The notes beneath the pieces are model-generated. The model did not search any database. It was not told the origin of the DNA and saw only the letters and a program-made list of their open reading frames with translations. A DNA stretch of 64,000 nucleotides from Casuarius casuarius. Lineage: Eukaryota; Chordata; Aves; Casuariiformes; Casuariidae. The stretch covers positions 494,016 through 558,015 of the forward strand of contig PTFA01000017.1 in assembly GCA_003342895.1 (NCBI GenBank). The letters run 5' to 3'. This document shows positions 1 to 14,750 of this stretch, piece by piece. Numbering within the stretch: the first letter of the stretch is position 1; every line of letters starts with the position of its first letter. The position numbers and the translations under genes are program-made.

Positions 1-3000
1 GACTTTGGGAGAAGTGGCACCGAAGCAGGATGGGCTGTGGATCCAATTCACTCCTCTGCCAGCATGCAGTGACAAGCATTAATTACATCAAAACCTCAGC
101 AGTGTTTTCTCCCTGCAAAATAAGTTCATTGTTTACACTTGAATCCAGCGATAGACAGACTATGTTGAAAGATGTGTATGAAAAATGGCTTTGAAAATCC
201 AGGTTCTGTCTCTAAAACTCTTTTGAAAAATGAAGACTTTCAAAATGTAGAAGAATGAGCTGAAAACCTTGCTATTTCTACTCAGAGTGAAGAAAGACTG
301 TCTGGAAGCTTTCTTCTTGTGCTATTTTTGCATTTTTCTTGGAAGCCCTTAGGGTCTCAAACTGTAACTCTGTGTAAGTAAAATGTCTGTGTAAAATGAA
401 AAACGTATCTGAATATATCTGCCATAAAAACAACAGGAATGCAGAAAAAATGTGCCTCTGGCTAAGAGAATTTGGAAAAATAGAGAAGGAAGGCTACAGG
501 GACCTCTTTGAAAGGGTTAGTAGTTTTCTACTGGTGGTCTATGGAGCCCTGGAGGAGTGTGCACGATATATCTGTGGAAGGAAACCAAGAAAAGCACACA
601 TATTGCGAATAGACTTAAATGTGCTATCCAGAGACCTGTACCTCCATTTCAAGGTTTTTAACAGCCCACAAATGAGGAAAAAAAGAAGAAGAAAGCTTGA
701 AAATCACAAGTATTCAAGACTCTGAACATGAAATTTAAGTCTTTTTTATTATTGCTAATGAAATACATATGAAGGTCCCTACATACTCTGCCTAGGGTTT
801 AAATCCTATCACAAAACAGAAGGTAATGGTAACTAGCAAAGGATTTTTGCACCTCATTTTCCTTGTCAGAACAATATTCAGAACTCCCCAGCTGCAAACC
901 CTCTCCAGTAGGGATTTCCTCTCTTTTACCGCAGAACTTTTAGAGTCCAAAATAACCAAAATCACCTCCAGTGTGACTCAGGGGCTAAGCACCTAACTCC
1001 AGCTGCATGATCCAAGAAAAGCCTGTCTCTCTCTTGTTAAGGCTTTTAAGAGGTGGCAGTCTCCTAACTTTCTGTAGGAAGCCCTAAACTCACTCAGAAG
1101 GAGGAGAAAGGAAGAGGAAGCAGTTGATGCTGTTTTTATATTAGGTTAGCTGTAAAAGCACTTTCTTAGAAGTGGATGGTACAGATTCTTGTTCATCCTC
1201 ACTCTGAAGAGAACTGAAACCTACATTTGCAATATCCAGTTTGCTACTGGATGGAGATGCTCTCTTTGGGGAGCACTTCCTCCTTCCCATTGTATAAAAG
1301 TCAAAGATGCAAGCCATGCTACAGAAGACCAAGAAGAGGGAGCAGGCTGCTTTTATATGCTCAGGACCTGCATGAGGGAGGCAATATCTAGCCTACAATT
1401 CCAGTCTGGCAGAGGCACCTGTGTCTAGGAGGCAGGGGTATGTCCACCTTCTATGGGGCAGGTCCTGAGCCTGTCTACATATATTAGCATGAAACAGTGC
1501 CAAGACAGTGCCTCAGCTTATAAATCAGTCTTACAGGTTTTGGCAGTACCCTCCTCTTAGCTTTCTTTTGGACTGGTTTAAATATCTCTTTGCTTGGCAG
1601 GTTGGATGTTGTAAATCCCATGAGAAACTTCTTAACTCTGACCATTAGGTGTGTAGAAAATACACTTAGGTAGTCTGACATAGCACCACAAATTCCTAAC
1701 TTGGAGTACAGTATGAAAGTTTAAGGCTTTGCAGCACTGAGCATCATGATGTTGAAGTCCTTTTTGCATCTGGCTTAAATCTGTATTAAGCAGCTATTAA
1801 GTCTTCATGGACACCCACTGAGCATAAACTTACATGCTTTTATTGCCTCGGGTCCTTCAAAAGTATTATCATGAAACACAGTATGACTGAGGGTTGTATT
1901 TGCCTAGTGGTTTAAGAACAATAAGGAAAAGATAATCAGTATATCTAAAACTGCTATAATTTACTTAGTGATACATTCCTTTATTGTTTGCTCAGCTTCT
2001 ATATGAATTTAACTTCAAATTGACATTTGGCCTTTTGTCTCTTTGTGGCAAAACAGCCGGAATAATATTTAATTACAGCTTTTGTGTTTAATTTATCATT
2101 TTAAAAATAGAGCAGAGTATATTTTTGAGTGCTGCAGTACTTTTTGAAAAAGAGAATGCTCTTACAAAAATCATGTTAGCTTGAAACAAACATTCATATC
2201 ATCATCTCAGTGCTTCCTCGGTGACATAATTAGGTTCCATAAAACTTCTATGACTCATTCTTTGTGGCAACACAGAAAAAAGTTCCCCTCCAATAACATG
2301 CCTGACAGCTCAATGATACTTGCACTCCTGTTTCTCTCCAAAAGTTGGGGTGGGTGAAGGGTTGGAAGAAAATATTCACAAATTGGACAAGGAAACAATT
2401 TTATTTTTACGTTAAGTGTATCCTTAGGTTTATTACTTCCTCAAACCAATTTCCTACAAAGAGACCAAAAACCCTCATAGATACACACAGTGAATTTCTC
2501 GTGAACTGTTTCAAGAGCCCCATTTTAATGCTTTTGGAAGCCTAGTGCTACACTGGTAATGGATTTTCTCACTCTGCCAAGTTATCTGACAGCTAGCTGA
2601 TAGCCAGTGATAAACTAACATACACATGCTAGACAGGTACCTGCATGTGATTGAATTAGCATTGTTTGCATTTAAACTCTGTTTTTCACACCCTGAAAGT
2701 ACACAATGAGAGCGCAATCGGCAGTTACAGAACCTGAGATATGAAATGCTTCAATGGATTCTCACTACCAAGATCATCCTGAGTTGGCAGCATAGTTTGG
2801 TTATCTAGGTTGATAAATACGGAAATTCAGCTGCCTGCTTTCAGGTGACTCACTAGGTGCTACGTCTTTGATGCTTTGCAGTCTGAGCTGAGTTTCTCAC
2901 TAGGTACCATCTACTTGTCAGATAATTTGGGGTCTTGAGAAAACATATTGTCAATGTCATGATGCGTTGCTGAAAATGTTAATGATTTTCACATTTTTTT

Positions 3001-6000
3001 CAAAAGTGTTCATCTGGCAATTTCCCATAGTAACCCAAGTCCCTTAAAACCACAGGTTTCACATGTTTTCTCTACAGTCCCACTGATCCTCGTTCAGAGC
3101 TTTTTGTTACTCCTTCCTGCTCTCTCCCATCACACTTCACCTTTGGCAAATGCTGCTTCTGGCCCTAAGCAACATCCTCCCTGTTCCATAAAGTCCCTAG
3201 ATCTTGTTATCTCCAAGACCACTACACTGGGTTGCCAAAAGGCTATAGATTTCAAGGCCACAAACAAAATGTTTTATTGAAAAAAAAGCTTAGTCTGGGA
3301 GAAGATTATTTTGGAACAGCAGAGAGAGGTGCCTTACCTGAGTGCCTTAGCCACACCACCACCATCCCTTCTTGCTTTGCCAGAGGTCCTTGCCTCTCTT
3401 CACATTTACCACCGTACACATCCAAGATCCACTGGTTTAAGACATTCCTGCTTTGATTAATAGCAAGTATTTCTGAGGAAGCTTTAAGGGTCTTGTCATT
3501 TCCTCGTTCATTAACACGATGGTTGGTCAACAGCACCACTTATTCATGGTTCGAGTTTATCAGAGAGGCTTTATGAATACTTGCACGTTATGCTTCTTTG
3601 TCTTTAATTTGTCTTGCATTTTGTGCTTTTTATCCAACACTTGCTTTTCTTTCACTTGCCAGCATGCAAAGCTATCTCTATCACTCAGTAGCATATTTGT
3701 CTGATTCAGTGATAAAAGGATGTGCTACCATCCTTTCAAACTGTCATTTGCTTAAAAGAAATGTCAACAGTGGCAAAGCCTGTGATGCTCATCACATTGA
3801 CACTTCAGGGCTACAATTAAATGGCTAGATTAAGCCGTGCAGGTCATTTTTTTAATGCATTACAGCTAAATGAAGTTGAGTGTTGCAAATGGAAAATGCC
3901 TCTTACTAAACACTTCACATAATCTCTTCCTGTTACCTCAGATCCCTACAGAGAACACGTATTGCATTAACTCACTGAAGTACCCTCTAAAGGTCCAGAA
4001 ACAGCACAGCAGTGGGAATGGTCATAAAGAAAAGGTCAGATAAAGGGGCCAGTGCATGGGTTTTCCCACCAGTCCGAGCGTACAGAAGTCATTTTCAGCA
4101 CAGCTATGGTGGGACCTTGGGAAGGATGGATGTGAATTTTGGGAGACAAGAGAGAAATACCTGCAGGTGCTGATCAAGATCCAGACTGCAACTCATCAAC
4201 CTAGGTACTTTTTCAGCAAGTAATACACAGAAATAACTGAAGAAAGCTAGGGAGAAAAATAAGATTTTATTCATGTGTGAAGGCCTATTGGCCGTTCTTG
4301 CAAAACTGAGTGCAGGCACCGTCCTTGCTTAAAAGAAATTATTTTAAGACTTCTTTAACTCTCCCAACTGAAGAAAACTCTGAAATGAAAGCAAATGAAA
4401 TAATGAAAAATGGGATGGAGGGAAGGTTAAGATAATTCTTTTCAAGTTTTTGGCTGCTGAGAAGAGGTCCTTGTCTCACACATTGGTTGTGGTAACAATA
4501 ATGAGACAATCTGTTTTGTTCCAGAAGACCCTTTTGCTCTGAAAAAGTTCACCTTAGATTTAAAAGCCTAGGGCATATATTTTGAATAAAATATTCTAAC
4601 GGTATAAGCTTTTGTATCCCAGAATAAACCTAGAGGTCTAAAATTTTGCTACAAATGTGCTTCTATGTTAGCAGACAGTTTATTCTCTTTGACTGAGGTA
4701 GTAGGTATGTGAGTATCTCAGCTAAGTTTTCGTTGCAGCTCTGGCATTTATAGCATCCTGGTTCATTTGTCTACCTTTCAGGTTTCTGTTCTGCATACAG
4801 TTTTCCATGTATGACAATGGAAATGGCAGGAGGGGAAAGGGAGTAGGATCTTACTGTACTAAAAGCAGCAAACAGTTATGGAAGTTGTAAGAAATGGTGA
4901 CTCAAACTCAGATCGATGAAAGACAAAGAGCTGCAAAACGTCAGCTGAAGCTACTGTGGAAATTAACCCATTTCTTCTGAAGAAGCTTTAAAACAATGTG
5001 CCAAACAAGAAAAATCTGCCTTTTGAGAAAAAAGGTGAAAAAGGATAAGGAAACAAGCGTAGATGGTTCCTCTGGGATGAGATGACTTTGATTTGTTAAA
5101 TCTTGTAGAGAAAACAGATCCCTTTGCAGGATGAAGTGATTAGCCACATTGTATTGTTTTTTAAAGTTTTGTACCTCAAAGTGATTTTTTGTTAATTAAA
5201 GATACTACACTGACAGCACAAAGGAAAAATACCATCCCTCCCACCTTCAACCACAGAACATATCCAGTACAGAAAGCAATATTCTTTATATCAGTCTGTG
5301 ACTGTGTCCCAAGTCTATATGAAAGCAGTCCCTCCTAGGGCGGAAAGTTATGTAGTTATGTTATGCAGTGCTGTGCAAGTCACCGGTGCCAGTTTTATGT
5401 TGGTTAACTGCATGCAGGTTATAACTGTGCTGCAGTGCTTCTTTGGCAACTCCAGCAGCCCAAGCACTGGCTGCAAAATTGTGCCCATTTATAGCACCCA
5501 AACTAGATAAATCTGCTCTAGCTTAGCCACTGCTGGGCTGTCCTGGCCTGCCATGTGAGCCGTGCCTGCACATGGATAGGCATAGATCAGCTGAGGGAAG
5601 CTGCATTAGCACTGGACTTCCTCTGCTAAATAAATGTGGCTCCCTAGTAGGAAGAAGAAATGTGGTGGAGCGCCAGCCCCATAACTCCCGTCTCTGAGGA
5701 CCTTCTGTGTTTCAGTACAACAGATGACTGTTTCCAGCTCACCATGCACATGCTGTTCTTTAACACCCCCTGCCCCGCTGCTTCCCCCATGGAAAAGAAC
5801 CATGGGGAACCCATTCCCTCATTTTCTGAAGGAATCCAGCACCACATGCAGCTGGCCCATGTCCCTGAGTTTGCACCTAAGAACTGCTTTGAGTCAGAGT
5901 TTGAATTTCTCTGTGTTCAGTATTAAATGGTCTTCACGTAGTTCTGCAAAGACAAAAGACGTGGGAAGGGAGACAGGAGTAATAGAGCTGGAAGGGTGTG

Positions 6001-8250
6001 ATGCTAGTAAGAAGAGTAGGCCAATAGGAAACATCCTTCAGAATCACTGGTCTGAACCCTTTCCATGTGAGCCAACCAGCTGGCTAAAAATGCAAATTAT
6101 TAAAGAGCACAGGGCTAATGCTGTAAGAAACACAACCATTCCCAAAGCAGTTTGGTCGCTTGGTCATCTGTAGGAAAGTGGATCATCTAGCTTTCTTGTA
6201 ACCCAGCACACTGAGTGATTTTGAAATTTTCACCCCAGGTAGAGGTGCCAAAGAGTTTTGAAATTTCTAGTCATAGTATCCAGACAAATAGGGAGTAAAA
6301 TTAAGGTGCTCCAAAGTACTTTAACTGAGATCAGTAAAAGTCAAACACTTGGGTCTTAATTTTTGTTTCAGAAACTAAAAGTAGGGAAAGTAAAAATGAG
6401 AGTTCAGGTCTAAGAAAAATGTGCAGAAAATGGCATATTTGAAAAGAAAATACTTTCTAGGTTATATCTGGTAAACAGCAGCATAGTAAGTTCTGGTTGT
6501 CCAGCCTGAGGCTTGCTCATCTTGATACATCCCTTTGGCTTGGGTGACCATATTTCTACCATAAAAACCAGGATATGGAGCTGGGGGATTGAATCATCTC
6601 CTGACACCAGCACAGCACCTTGAGCTCCTTTACCCTGCAGTTTAGGAATAACCTACTGAGCATGCTACAGATGTCTTTCAGCACTACTCTCTTTTAAGTC
6701 TCAACCCAGCAAACTACTGAATTTCAGGCTCACAAAGAAAGACTTGCTTTTTTAATTTTTAAATGAAAAAAAAAAGAAAAAAACACCCAGGAAGCAGTGA
6801 AAGAATTACTAGAAAGTTATCATATTGTAATGTGCCAAAAGTAAGAAAAATCTACAAAAACAGGGCTGCTCAGAAGCCAACGGCGCACCGGATGTGTCCT
6901 AGATGGATGGATGGCACCAAGGGTGTTAGCTAGCTGAAGTGTGAGCAACTAAGTCTTATGGGGGATAGGGTGTCAGTGGCACCTACAGGAAGGAAGTTTG
7001 ATGCCTAAATCCCATTGTGAATTCAGGGTCCATTTGCAGACAGCTATACTGCTGGCATACGGGGCAGGGGTAGCTTTCGACAGAGCTCAACTCTTGCATG
7101 AACCATCTGGAGTCAAACNGTGGGAGAGATGGATTACAAAAACACCCAGCTATTTCTTCCTTGCACCTTAATGCTGTTTTATTTGGGTGAAAGAGAGCAC
7201 ATCTCATTGCTCTGCACTGACTACTGACAGGCAGGAAACATGACTTCCTTGGGGTTTTATTGCATAAGAAACACATCAGCAGAAATTAAGTTGCTGCTTG
7301 ACAGAATCCATGGTACTGTGAGCCACCTCTGACGGAACAACAATTGTCTCCATGAACTTCATTTAAAAATGACAGGAAACGATTGTGTGGGGACTGCAGG
7401 ACCTTCCAGCTGCTGCAGATTAGACAAGTCACCTTCAGCATGCTCTGTATGCCAAACTGAACAGGCGGAAAAAAAGAAAGTGGATGATGAAACACTGCAA
7501 ATTTGCAAAACACTTAACCTGTATGCAATTATCATATACAGTGCCTCTACCAGATCAGCTCTACTACTTTCCCCTTTTACAAAACAGCAGACCCATGCTG
7601 GGGATCATCACAGGAATATAGCTTCATACAACTGGATTAAAATGTAGGATGCTGTGTAATTTTCCACAAACCTGCTTATTTAATCAGTGCTGCCAGAAAA
7701 GCCAATGCTCCTCATTTCCTGGAGAAGTTAGAGGAGAACAAAACAAAAGAAAAGAGTATTTCCCTTCTAGGCAGCTATGGTTTGTGCAAATATTAGGGGT
7801 GAATGGGTGGCATTGAATTTTTGCTGTAGTTTTTTATCACAGTGGGCAGATAAGGTATTAAATACAGATGGAATATACTTCCTTTAGCACAGCTGAGATT
7901 ACTAATAAATCAAAAGCTTCAAGGGTTCAGAAAGCTGTAATGATTAGGCTTTTTTTTCTCTAAATCAGCTGCTTAGGGAAGAACAAATGGACTACCTGAA
8001 CCGTAAACTAGTGTTTTTTAGTTAGAGTTTGATTTGAAGCAAACTGAATATGAATTAGATAGTAGTTCTTTTCCTGCTTTCACAGAGGGTTTAAGGAGTG
8101 CACCATCCCAGATTTCAGCTGCATTTCTGTTTTATCAAATGCCCTGTTTCACAACCAGAGTGCTTTATCTGTAGAGCATTCTTCACTGTGTATACTAAAA
8201 ATATTTAAGTGCATGGCACTTGCTTTAGCTCTAAGTCTCCAACCTGTCAA
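1..8250. other. Gene-free unique sequence
   Basis: No recognisable gene, RNA gene or young repeat was found. Open frames are short and scattered on both strands, as expected by chance in AT-rich DNA. The longest are at 396-725 (+, 109 codons) and 5724-6173 (+, 149 codons); neither shows a familiar domain. A short hairpin lies at 5782-5809 and two protein-like minus-strand frames lie at 1141-1681, both listed separately. One ambiguous base is at 7119. Confidence 0.7.
5782..5809. repeat. Short inverted repeat (10-bp stem, 7-nt loop)
   Basis: The left arm (5782-5792) and right arm (5800-5809) pair over 10 bp with one bulged C at 5784, around the loop at 5793-5799. The core of each arm is CCATGG-like. 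No T-rich tail follows, and the stem is too short for a pre-miRNA. It is a structural curiosity with no function assigned. Confidence 0.6.
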
Positions 8251-8254
8251 CCTG

Positions 8255-8296
8255 TTTTCTTTCTTTCTTTTTTCTTCTTTTTTTTTTTTTTTTTTT
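8255..8296. repeat. Pyrimidine tract ending in T19
   Basis: A run of TTTC units (8255-8277) passes into an uninterrupted run of 19 T (8278-8296). It could be a simple polypyrimidine microsatellite or, read on the minus strand, the A-rich tail of a retroposed copy. No recognisable retroposed body lies beside it, so the simple-repeat reading is preferred. Confidence 0.8.
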
Positions 8297-11200
8297 GAAT
8301 TACGAAAGTCCTGGAAATGAGCTTCAAGTCTGAGTTATGTGTTTACAAACAGCAGACATTTATTAGAATTATTCTTTTCCACTTGCTGTCCATCTCAATT
8401 GCCTACAGGCCTTTTTTCTTTCCTGCCTACCAACAGCCATTCTGGGATAGCTAAGTAAATTACAGTAGCACTTTTAGTTCAGTCAGGAGAGAAAACACTA
8501 CTCTGGCTAGCTCTGACAAAAGCCAGGAGCCATGTTATCTCCCTTGTGGGGGCTCTTTTGCAGTGATCATCTCCCATGTTGGAAGACCTGAGGAACACTG
8601 TGCAAGGGATATGCATTTCAGTGTTACTTACAAGGAAGGGGACACATTTCCAGAGGCATTTAGGTTACATGGATCCCAAGGGAACTGCAGATCTGTGGAC
8701 TGGATTTAAGGTTTCATCCTTCTGCAGCAAGTCTCACTCACCACTTCGGTCAGAGGGATGCAGACAAAATCTGCAGAGGGAATGTCATGAAAGAAGGTCA
8801 TGGCTCATATTTTGATATGCTCACAAAGGTCTCAGCCATAGCCTGTAGAACACAGCTGCACGTGTGCACCACAGCTCAGATCTAGTCATCCCACATGTTA
8901 ATGCAGAGGCCAGTGCACAATAAATCCAAGGACCTGACCAGATGGAGGCAATCCTGTAGCCATAGTAGATATAACCAACATCCTGTGGCTCTGCGATCTG
9001 TCACACAAGCCACTATCTGCTCCTCATACTTGGAGGGTTCTATTTTACATTTTTACTTGGGCTCTATTTTACATTTTTAACATGCTGAATTCTGTTGCTC
9101 CCAGCATTTCTTAAATGTAGTGCAAATGGCCACAGACAAGACACAATAAAAATTGTTTTTTTTCCTTTATGGTGACAAAGGGCTGCTGCTAAGGAAAACA
9201 TGGAGATACTGCACCTCCCTCTGTCAAAAGAGATTTAGGATGGAATGTATAACCTTTACATCAGAAACGAAACATCTTGCAAATGGAATTACAAGAAATG
9301 TCATTTATACTAAGGAGGCTACCCTGCTTCTGCATGAATCTTTTATTTGTTTGTGCTTGTTCCTCTTTGTAGTGCTGAAACACATATTTGTGCCTTGCAG
9401 GCTATAGGGCCTGGGCATCATCAGTAGATGGGCAGTCGAAGAAATGGTACATTTGTCAGGTAATCACATTCAAGCTGAGCCTGGAAATCCCGCTGCAATG
9501 CTATAACATACACAAGAATCTTGCAGAAGAATAGCAGGATTTCATTTGAGGACTTTCGCCACTTGAACCCTATAAAGTTGTGGCTACCTCTGTGATAATT
9601 AATCTTCTCTTCTCTTTTGCACACTTGAATGTTTCATGTATTTATTCTCTTCCATAAGCTCCTTTGGCTGGCACACAAAACTGAGAAAAAGAGGGAGAAT
9701 TATATTCATTCCTATAACCCAGATATGGGCTTGAAGTTCATGGGTATTTCTGCCAGGGGGTTCGCCAAATTCAAGGTCAGGTCTTAAACGTGAACACTTT
9801 ATCAGAAAATGTGATCTCTAGCTGCATTGAGGTAGATAAATATAAGGGTTTTTTTCTATCTTTTAAGCACCTTTATGTAGTATTGGTTTGTTTTTATTCC
9901 TGTCAGAGAGTTTATGAATTTTGGAGTCGTCAAACAGCAGAAAGCTATCTCTTCTGCCATTCTGCTTCCTCCACCCCAAATAGAAAATGTGTATAAGTTA
10001 CATTGAGAAGCGTGGGGGTCAGTCTAGTGACAGCTCCTGGCCCACATGCTAATTATCGCACACTACAGCTTTCAAGAGTAACCAGACCAGCTAAGTGCCA
10101 CCAAATGTCTTCTCTCTCACCAGACAAGGCCCTTCCTGCTACTCCGCTCAGCATAGCGCCCTGGTCTCTGCAGGAGTACTGTGTGCCTGGCTAGACTGTT
10201 TGTGCATGAGACGAGCAACGAACTCATGTGGGCTTATTCCCAGCACTCCCTAGGGCTTCCCTGCAGTTCCCTGTGTTTGAAGACCGAGCTGGAAAGAGGC
10301 AGTATCTATCTTTGGTGCTTCCACATCATCTTCTGGAGCTGCATGTGCACCATGTGCTGAGAAGTGCTCCATAGACAAAGAAATTCCTGTTCAAGCAAAC
10401 ACAGCTTGGCTGAGTGGGCATTCACCTAGCAGAGGTGCTTTGCATTTTTCGCAAGAGCTGGAGGCTTTGACGATTTTATCTCTAGTCTAGCAGATGAAAT
10501 TCTAGAAGAAAAAGAAGTCTGGAATCTAGCAGGTATCTAGCTGAATATCAGCTACTACTACTGTAACCTTTGACAAGCGTGCAAGCCTTGCCATGAGTGC
10601 TTATCACCCACTGCCAAGCTGGGCCCTGAGCTGCAGCCAGCTGCTGACACCGTTAGCCCTGGTCTCTGAGGGCTGGAGAAGGGCTGCAGTGGTATTTCTT
10701 CCAAAGCTGACTTCTGTGGATACAAAGTGTCTGTCCAACACCACCACTCCAAGAGCATTATTTAAGTGCTATAAGCATAAATGGTATTGCATGAGCAAAA
10801 GAGATCCACCTCCTTGTTATTGACCCTCCACTTTAAGATGGCCCACAGATTCAACTAACATTACAGGAAGATTTCAGCACAGGAAGTGAACCAAAAGTAC
10901 TAGGCATGAGGATACAAATTAGGCAGACCAAAAGGTAGCTATAAATGAAGAACAATAGCCAGTTGAGAGGAATGAGCCAGAAAAAACTTTGCAAAGTCAA
11001 AATCAACGGTCCATAAGGAGTCAATCGGTTGATGTCAATAAAGGCCATGTTAGAGCGAAAGAGTGTTGGTCAGTAACTATGTCTTTCCAATAGCACTATC
11101 CAAATGCTCTCATTCTCCAATCTTGGCCTTTTTCCTGTCCCTTTTTTCAGTCAAATATGAAGAAGACAGTGGGTAACATTTTATATTTATATTCATTTAT

Positions 11201-14200
11201 CTCTCTTCCATGAATCGAGACAGCCCCAGCAGATTTAAATTTTCATAGCCCCAGAGTAGAAGAAATACTTCCCACATTATTCTGATATGCTCCGAACTCT
11301 AGCTTGAGTGTGCAATTACCAGCCTAGTACAATACCTCCCTGCTTATGTTAACATTCAGATTTTTATCACTATTCCACCATATAACTATGCTGTAAACAT
11401 TTACTCCAATTTTGTAGACAAGAAAGAGCAATGGTAATGTGCCATTGCAATAATGTTTGCAGGAGCATTCTTGAAAAATGACAGGCAGGGAAACAAGAAT
11501 AACTGGAACTAATGGAGACAAAAATCCACAGTTATAAAGATATATGGCACTTTAGAAAATTGATTTAGTACCTCCAGCCAAAACCTAAAAGGAGAGCACA
11601 TCATGTCCAGTCATTCACAATGTACTTATCGTGAGTCTCTTCCTGATCGAATTGGTACCAGCATCATTCAGAGAAGTAATATAATTGACATCAGTGGTGC
11701 CACACAGGTATAAGGTCAGTGCAAGATCAGAATCAGGTTCAAGATCTTCCTTTAAAAAATATGAATTGCCATGCTGCATGCTACTTGGTAATACATAACA
11801 AATCACCAATGATTTTTAAATCTGCACGTGACTTAAATCAAGGTAGGATGTGCAGCATTTAGGCAGTCTTGTATCACAACTGGATAAACAAGAAAAGGTG
11901 CTTTGATGTTTGCTGTGAGAAAAAGAACCACACTTGCCATGGTAACAGAAGTTCCTGTTAATTCTGCCACTCTCAAACCAGCTTGGTTTCTTTGGGGAAT
12001 GATCTTGATAAATCACAATCATACCTAGCATTTGCAAGGAATCCCCTGTCCATGTATTTCAGAAAAAAAGAAAAAGGAAAGTATTATTGCATTTGTTTTA
12101 CGTACGGAAAAGCTGAGCTTGCTGACACACAAGCTCAGTTCACAAAACAGAAACTTTGAAATATTTAATATGGACCTTCATATTTATGCATTTAATTAAG
12201 GGATAGGAGAGAACATAATTTGAGCTCTTACCTAAGAAATGGCTAGTTGATTTAGTATGTGTTTTACCTACTCCCAGTTCTAATCTCCGGCTAGAATTTG
12301 TCAGTGGGACCAGAATACATTATCCCATTACTGCAAACAAGTTATATAGTTAGATGACTAAATATAAATGTAGTTGCTTTATTTCAACATGATACTTGGA
12401 CATTATGGCTATTCTGCATCTTTATCTTCTGCCTCTTTCTTAGCTCAGGTATTGCTATATATTTCATATATACACACAATTCAATATTTAACCTGTGAAC
12501 ATTGACTTAACTGATGTGACACATGGCTAAGTTGGACAGCTGTCTCCCAAGCAAGGGCTGCCATAAGCTGCAATGGTCAAGAGATTGGTATTTCCAGTAT
12601 TTTTCCATTACACTGAAGCATTCCCTCTGTCAGAATAGTTCTTCCATCCTTTTACTGCAAATCCCTAAAGAGTAATGCATGGATTTATTGCCTGATAACA
12701 ACAGACATCATGACTTAAGGGTTCAAAAGCTGACACACACAACAAATTTCCTCCACTCAGAAAAAGAAAACTGTTTTGCCTAAACACATTCACTTTATAG
12801 GTACATATGGATTTTGGGCATGCCCTTGTCATTTTTTGAGCAGGAGTAGAGAATGCTATTGAACTTGCAATTCAACAAGAGATTTTTGCATGTATATATT
12901 GCTTCTGCCATGCAGTTTCAAAAAATGTACTTGCCATTGGTGATTTACTACAGGAATGTTTGTTTCTTTTTTCAGATTTCTCTCAAAAGATGTTTTTCTG
13001 TGTCCTCATTCTTACAAGAGATATGCATCTGTAAACAAAAAATGCCTTGCAGGGAAGTTCAGCATCTCTAATGGCTTGTCTCCACTGTCAGTGGTAGTAA
13101 GACCAAGGAAAAGAGCTTGGGAAGGAAGACAGCTATTTAGTGTTTTAGTACTGATAAGCCGCTAAATTGGCTGTACAGTGGTAGGATAATGAAGATTATA
13201 GCAAAATTCATATGAATCTGCTAACTATGCATAGTCCACAGATTTTAAGGAAACACTGAGAAACAACTTCTCTAAGAAGTCAGACTTTCAAATAAAACAA
13301 GATTTGGTGAGTATAGAACTCTTAAAATGCAACTCTTTAGGGATTTTATGATCTTCAACTCAATATTTTGCCTCTCTCTTGAAATTACAATGTTCAGTTG
13401 TATAAATGAGCACCATTAAGAAAATACGTAGGAAAAAGAAATAAAACTTCCTTGAGACAATGACTACAGTAACATCAAAATTCCCCTACTGGCTCATTTT
13501 ATTTTGTTTTTATGTTTCTGAGAGATTTTCTTCCTTCCCCAAAAGCTCAAGCTGGATAATAATAGCATGGGAATATTCCATGGCCCAGATTCACCCCACT
13601 TTAATATGCATAAGTGACATGACGGACTTTGGATTGAATCACTGTCTCTCCCTCTATCCATCTGTATGTATGTATATATGATGGACAAAGTGTGGTCAAT
13701 GGATAGAGGCCTAAAGTTTGGTAGGCAGAAACTGCTCTTTGGTGTCTAAAACAAGACCCTTTGTCAGGAAAATTATTCATCACAGTGTTGCAACTGTACT
13801 GCTTGCTGTACGTGGGGTCATTAGACCCTCTGCTGCAATAGGTGCCTGTTGGGCTTGGCAGTCTTGTAGTTGTGCCTGAGCCCCGCAGGGCATTTGCCAG
13901 CCGGACTGCCTCAGTCTTAGGTCTCAGACTGCCTTAAGTCTGTGAATCATTATTCTCTTTTCTGAACTACTACACGGTTCTGGCAGTGGTGTAGCGTGAT
14001 AGCTAGCAATGCAAAATATTGGTCTCTTACTGTCTGTTATGTCTTTGCTCTCAGCCTCCTGACGTGAATTTAGGGCTTATTAAATGGTTGAGTCAATGAA
14101 CTGTCAATCCTAAACCCACTCATGGCAGGCCTACTATCATATGCTAATTTGTGCCCATAGCTATGTGCTAGTACACTCTAAGCCTGTCTACAGCATTAAA

Positions 14201-14750
14201 GTTGGAAACCATGTCTCAGATGAAAGGCAGTCATCCGACAGTTGAGAACTGGTGCTTTTTGCATCTCCTCTTGTGGAGGTGCTTGCCACATGAGTCTCAT
14301 CAGTAGGCTGAATTCAATGGCTTGTCTTTGCTCTAAAGTTAGCTTTAGAGATGCTCACTTAGAGAAACTGGCTGGTGTCTAGCACTGGACACAGGACCTC
14401 ACATCCACGCAGCACAGAGTGCATGCTCAGCTGCAGGACGGGCCATAGGCCACTGCTTCCACCAGCCACAGTGTGTGCAGTTATCTAGGCATAAATATGC
14501 TCTACTGTGGCTTATGCATGACACCAGGCTTGTAAGCATGATAGTAAGAGCTCCAGAGAGCCTTCTTACTGCTCATAGGCTTGATTTCCTTGCATATTAT
14601 TTTAGCCATCTAGATATGTCTACCTAAACTAGTTGTTCATTTTCTCCAGTATTGAAGAGAGGACAGTTTATCCCCTCCTATAGTATATGTCAAAGATATG
14701 TAACCTGCAGAAAGCACCTGTCTCTCCCCAGTATCTGTACATATGGAATA
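8297..14750. other. Gene-free unique sequence
   Basis: No gene or RNA gene was recognised. Apart from a small tandem duplication at 9029-9079 and a minor TATG run near 13663-13680, the sequence is unique and AT-rich. Open frames are all under 90 codons and none resembles a known family. Confidence 0.65.
9029..9079. repeat. Two-copy tandem duplication, 27 and 24 bp
   Basis: Copy 1 (9029-9055) and copy 2 (9056-9079) are adjacent. Both start CTTGG and share the 17-base core CTATTTTACATTTTTA plus a preceding T; copy 2 lacks 3 bp near its start. This is a slippage-type local duplication with no evident function. Confidence 0.85.

Noticed and set aside
396..725. 109-codon open frame on the + strand
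   Set aside because: No recognisable domain, no splice or promoter context, and AT-rich codon use like the surrounding DNA. A frame of this length is expected by chance in 64 kb.
5976..6010. AATAGAGCTGGAAGGG, similar to a CR1 3' end phrase
   Set aside because: Only about 16 bases match and the following signature (ATCATCTAGTCCA-type) is missing.
5724..6173. 149-codon open frame, the longest in the window
   Set aside because: It overlaps three other open frames on both strands in a locally stop-poor, C-rich stretch. The peptide starts with low-complexity serine/proline and shows no family resemblance.
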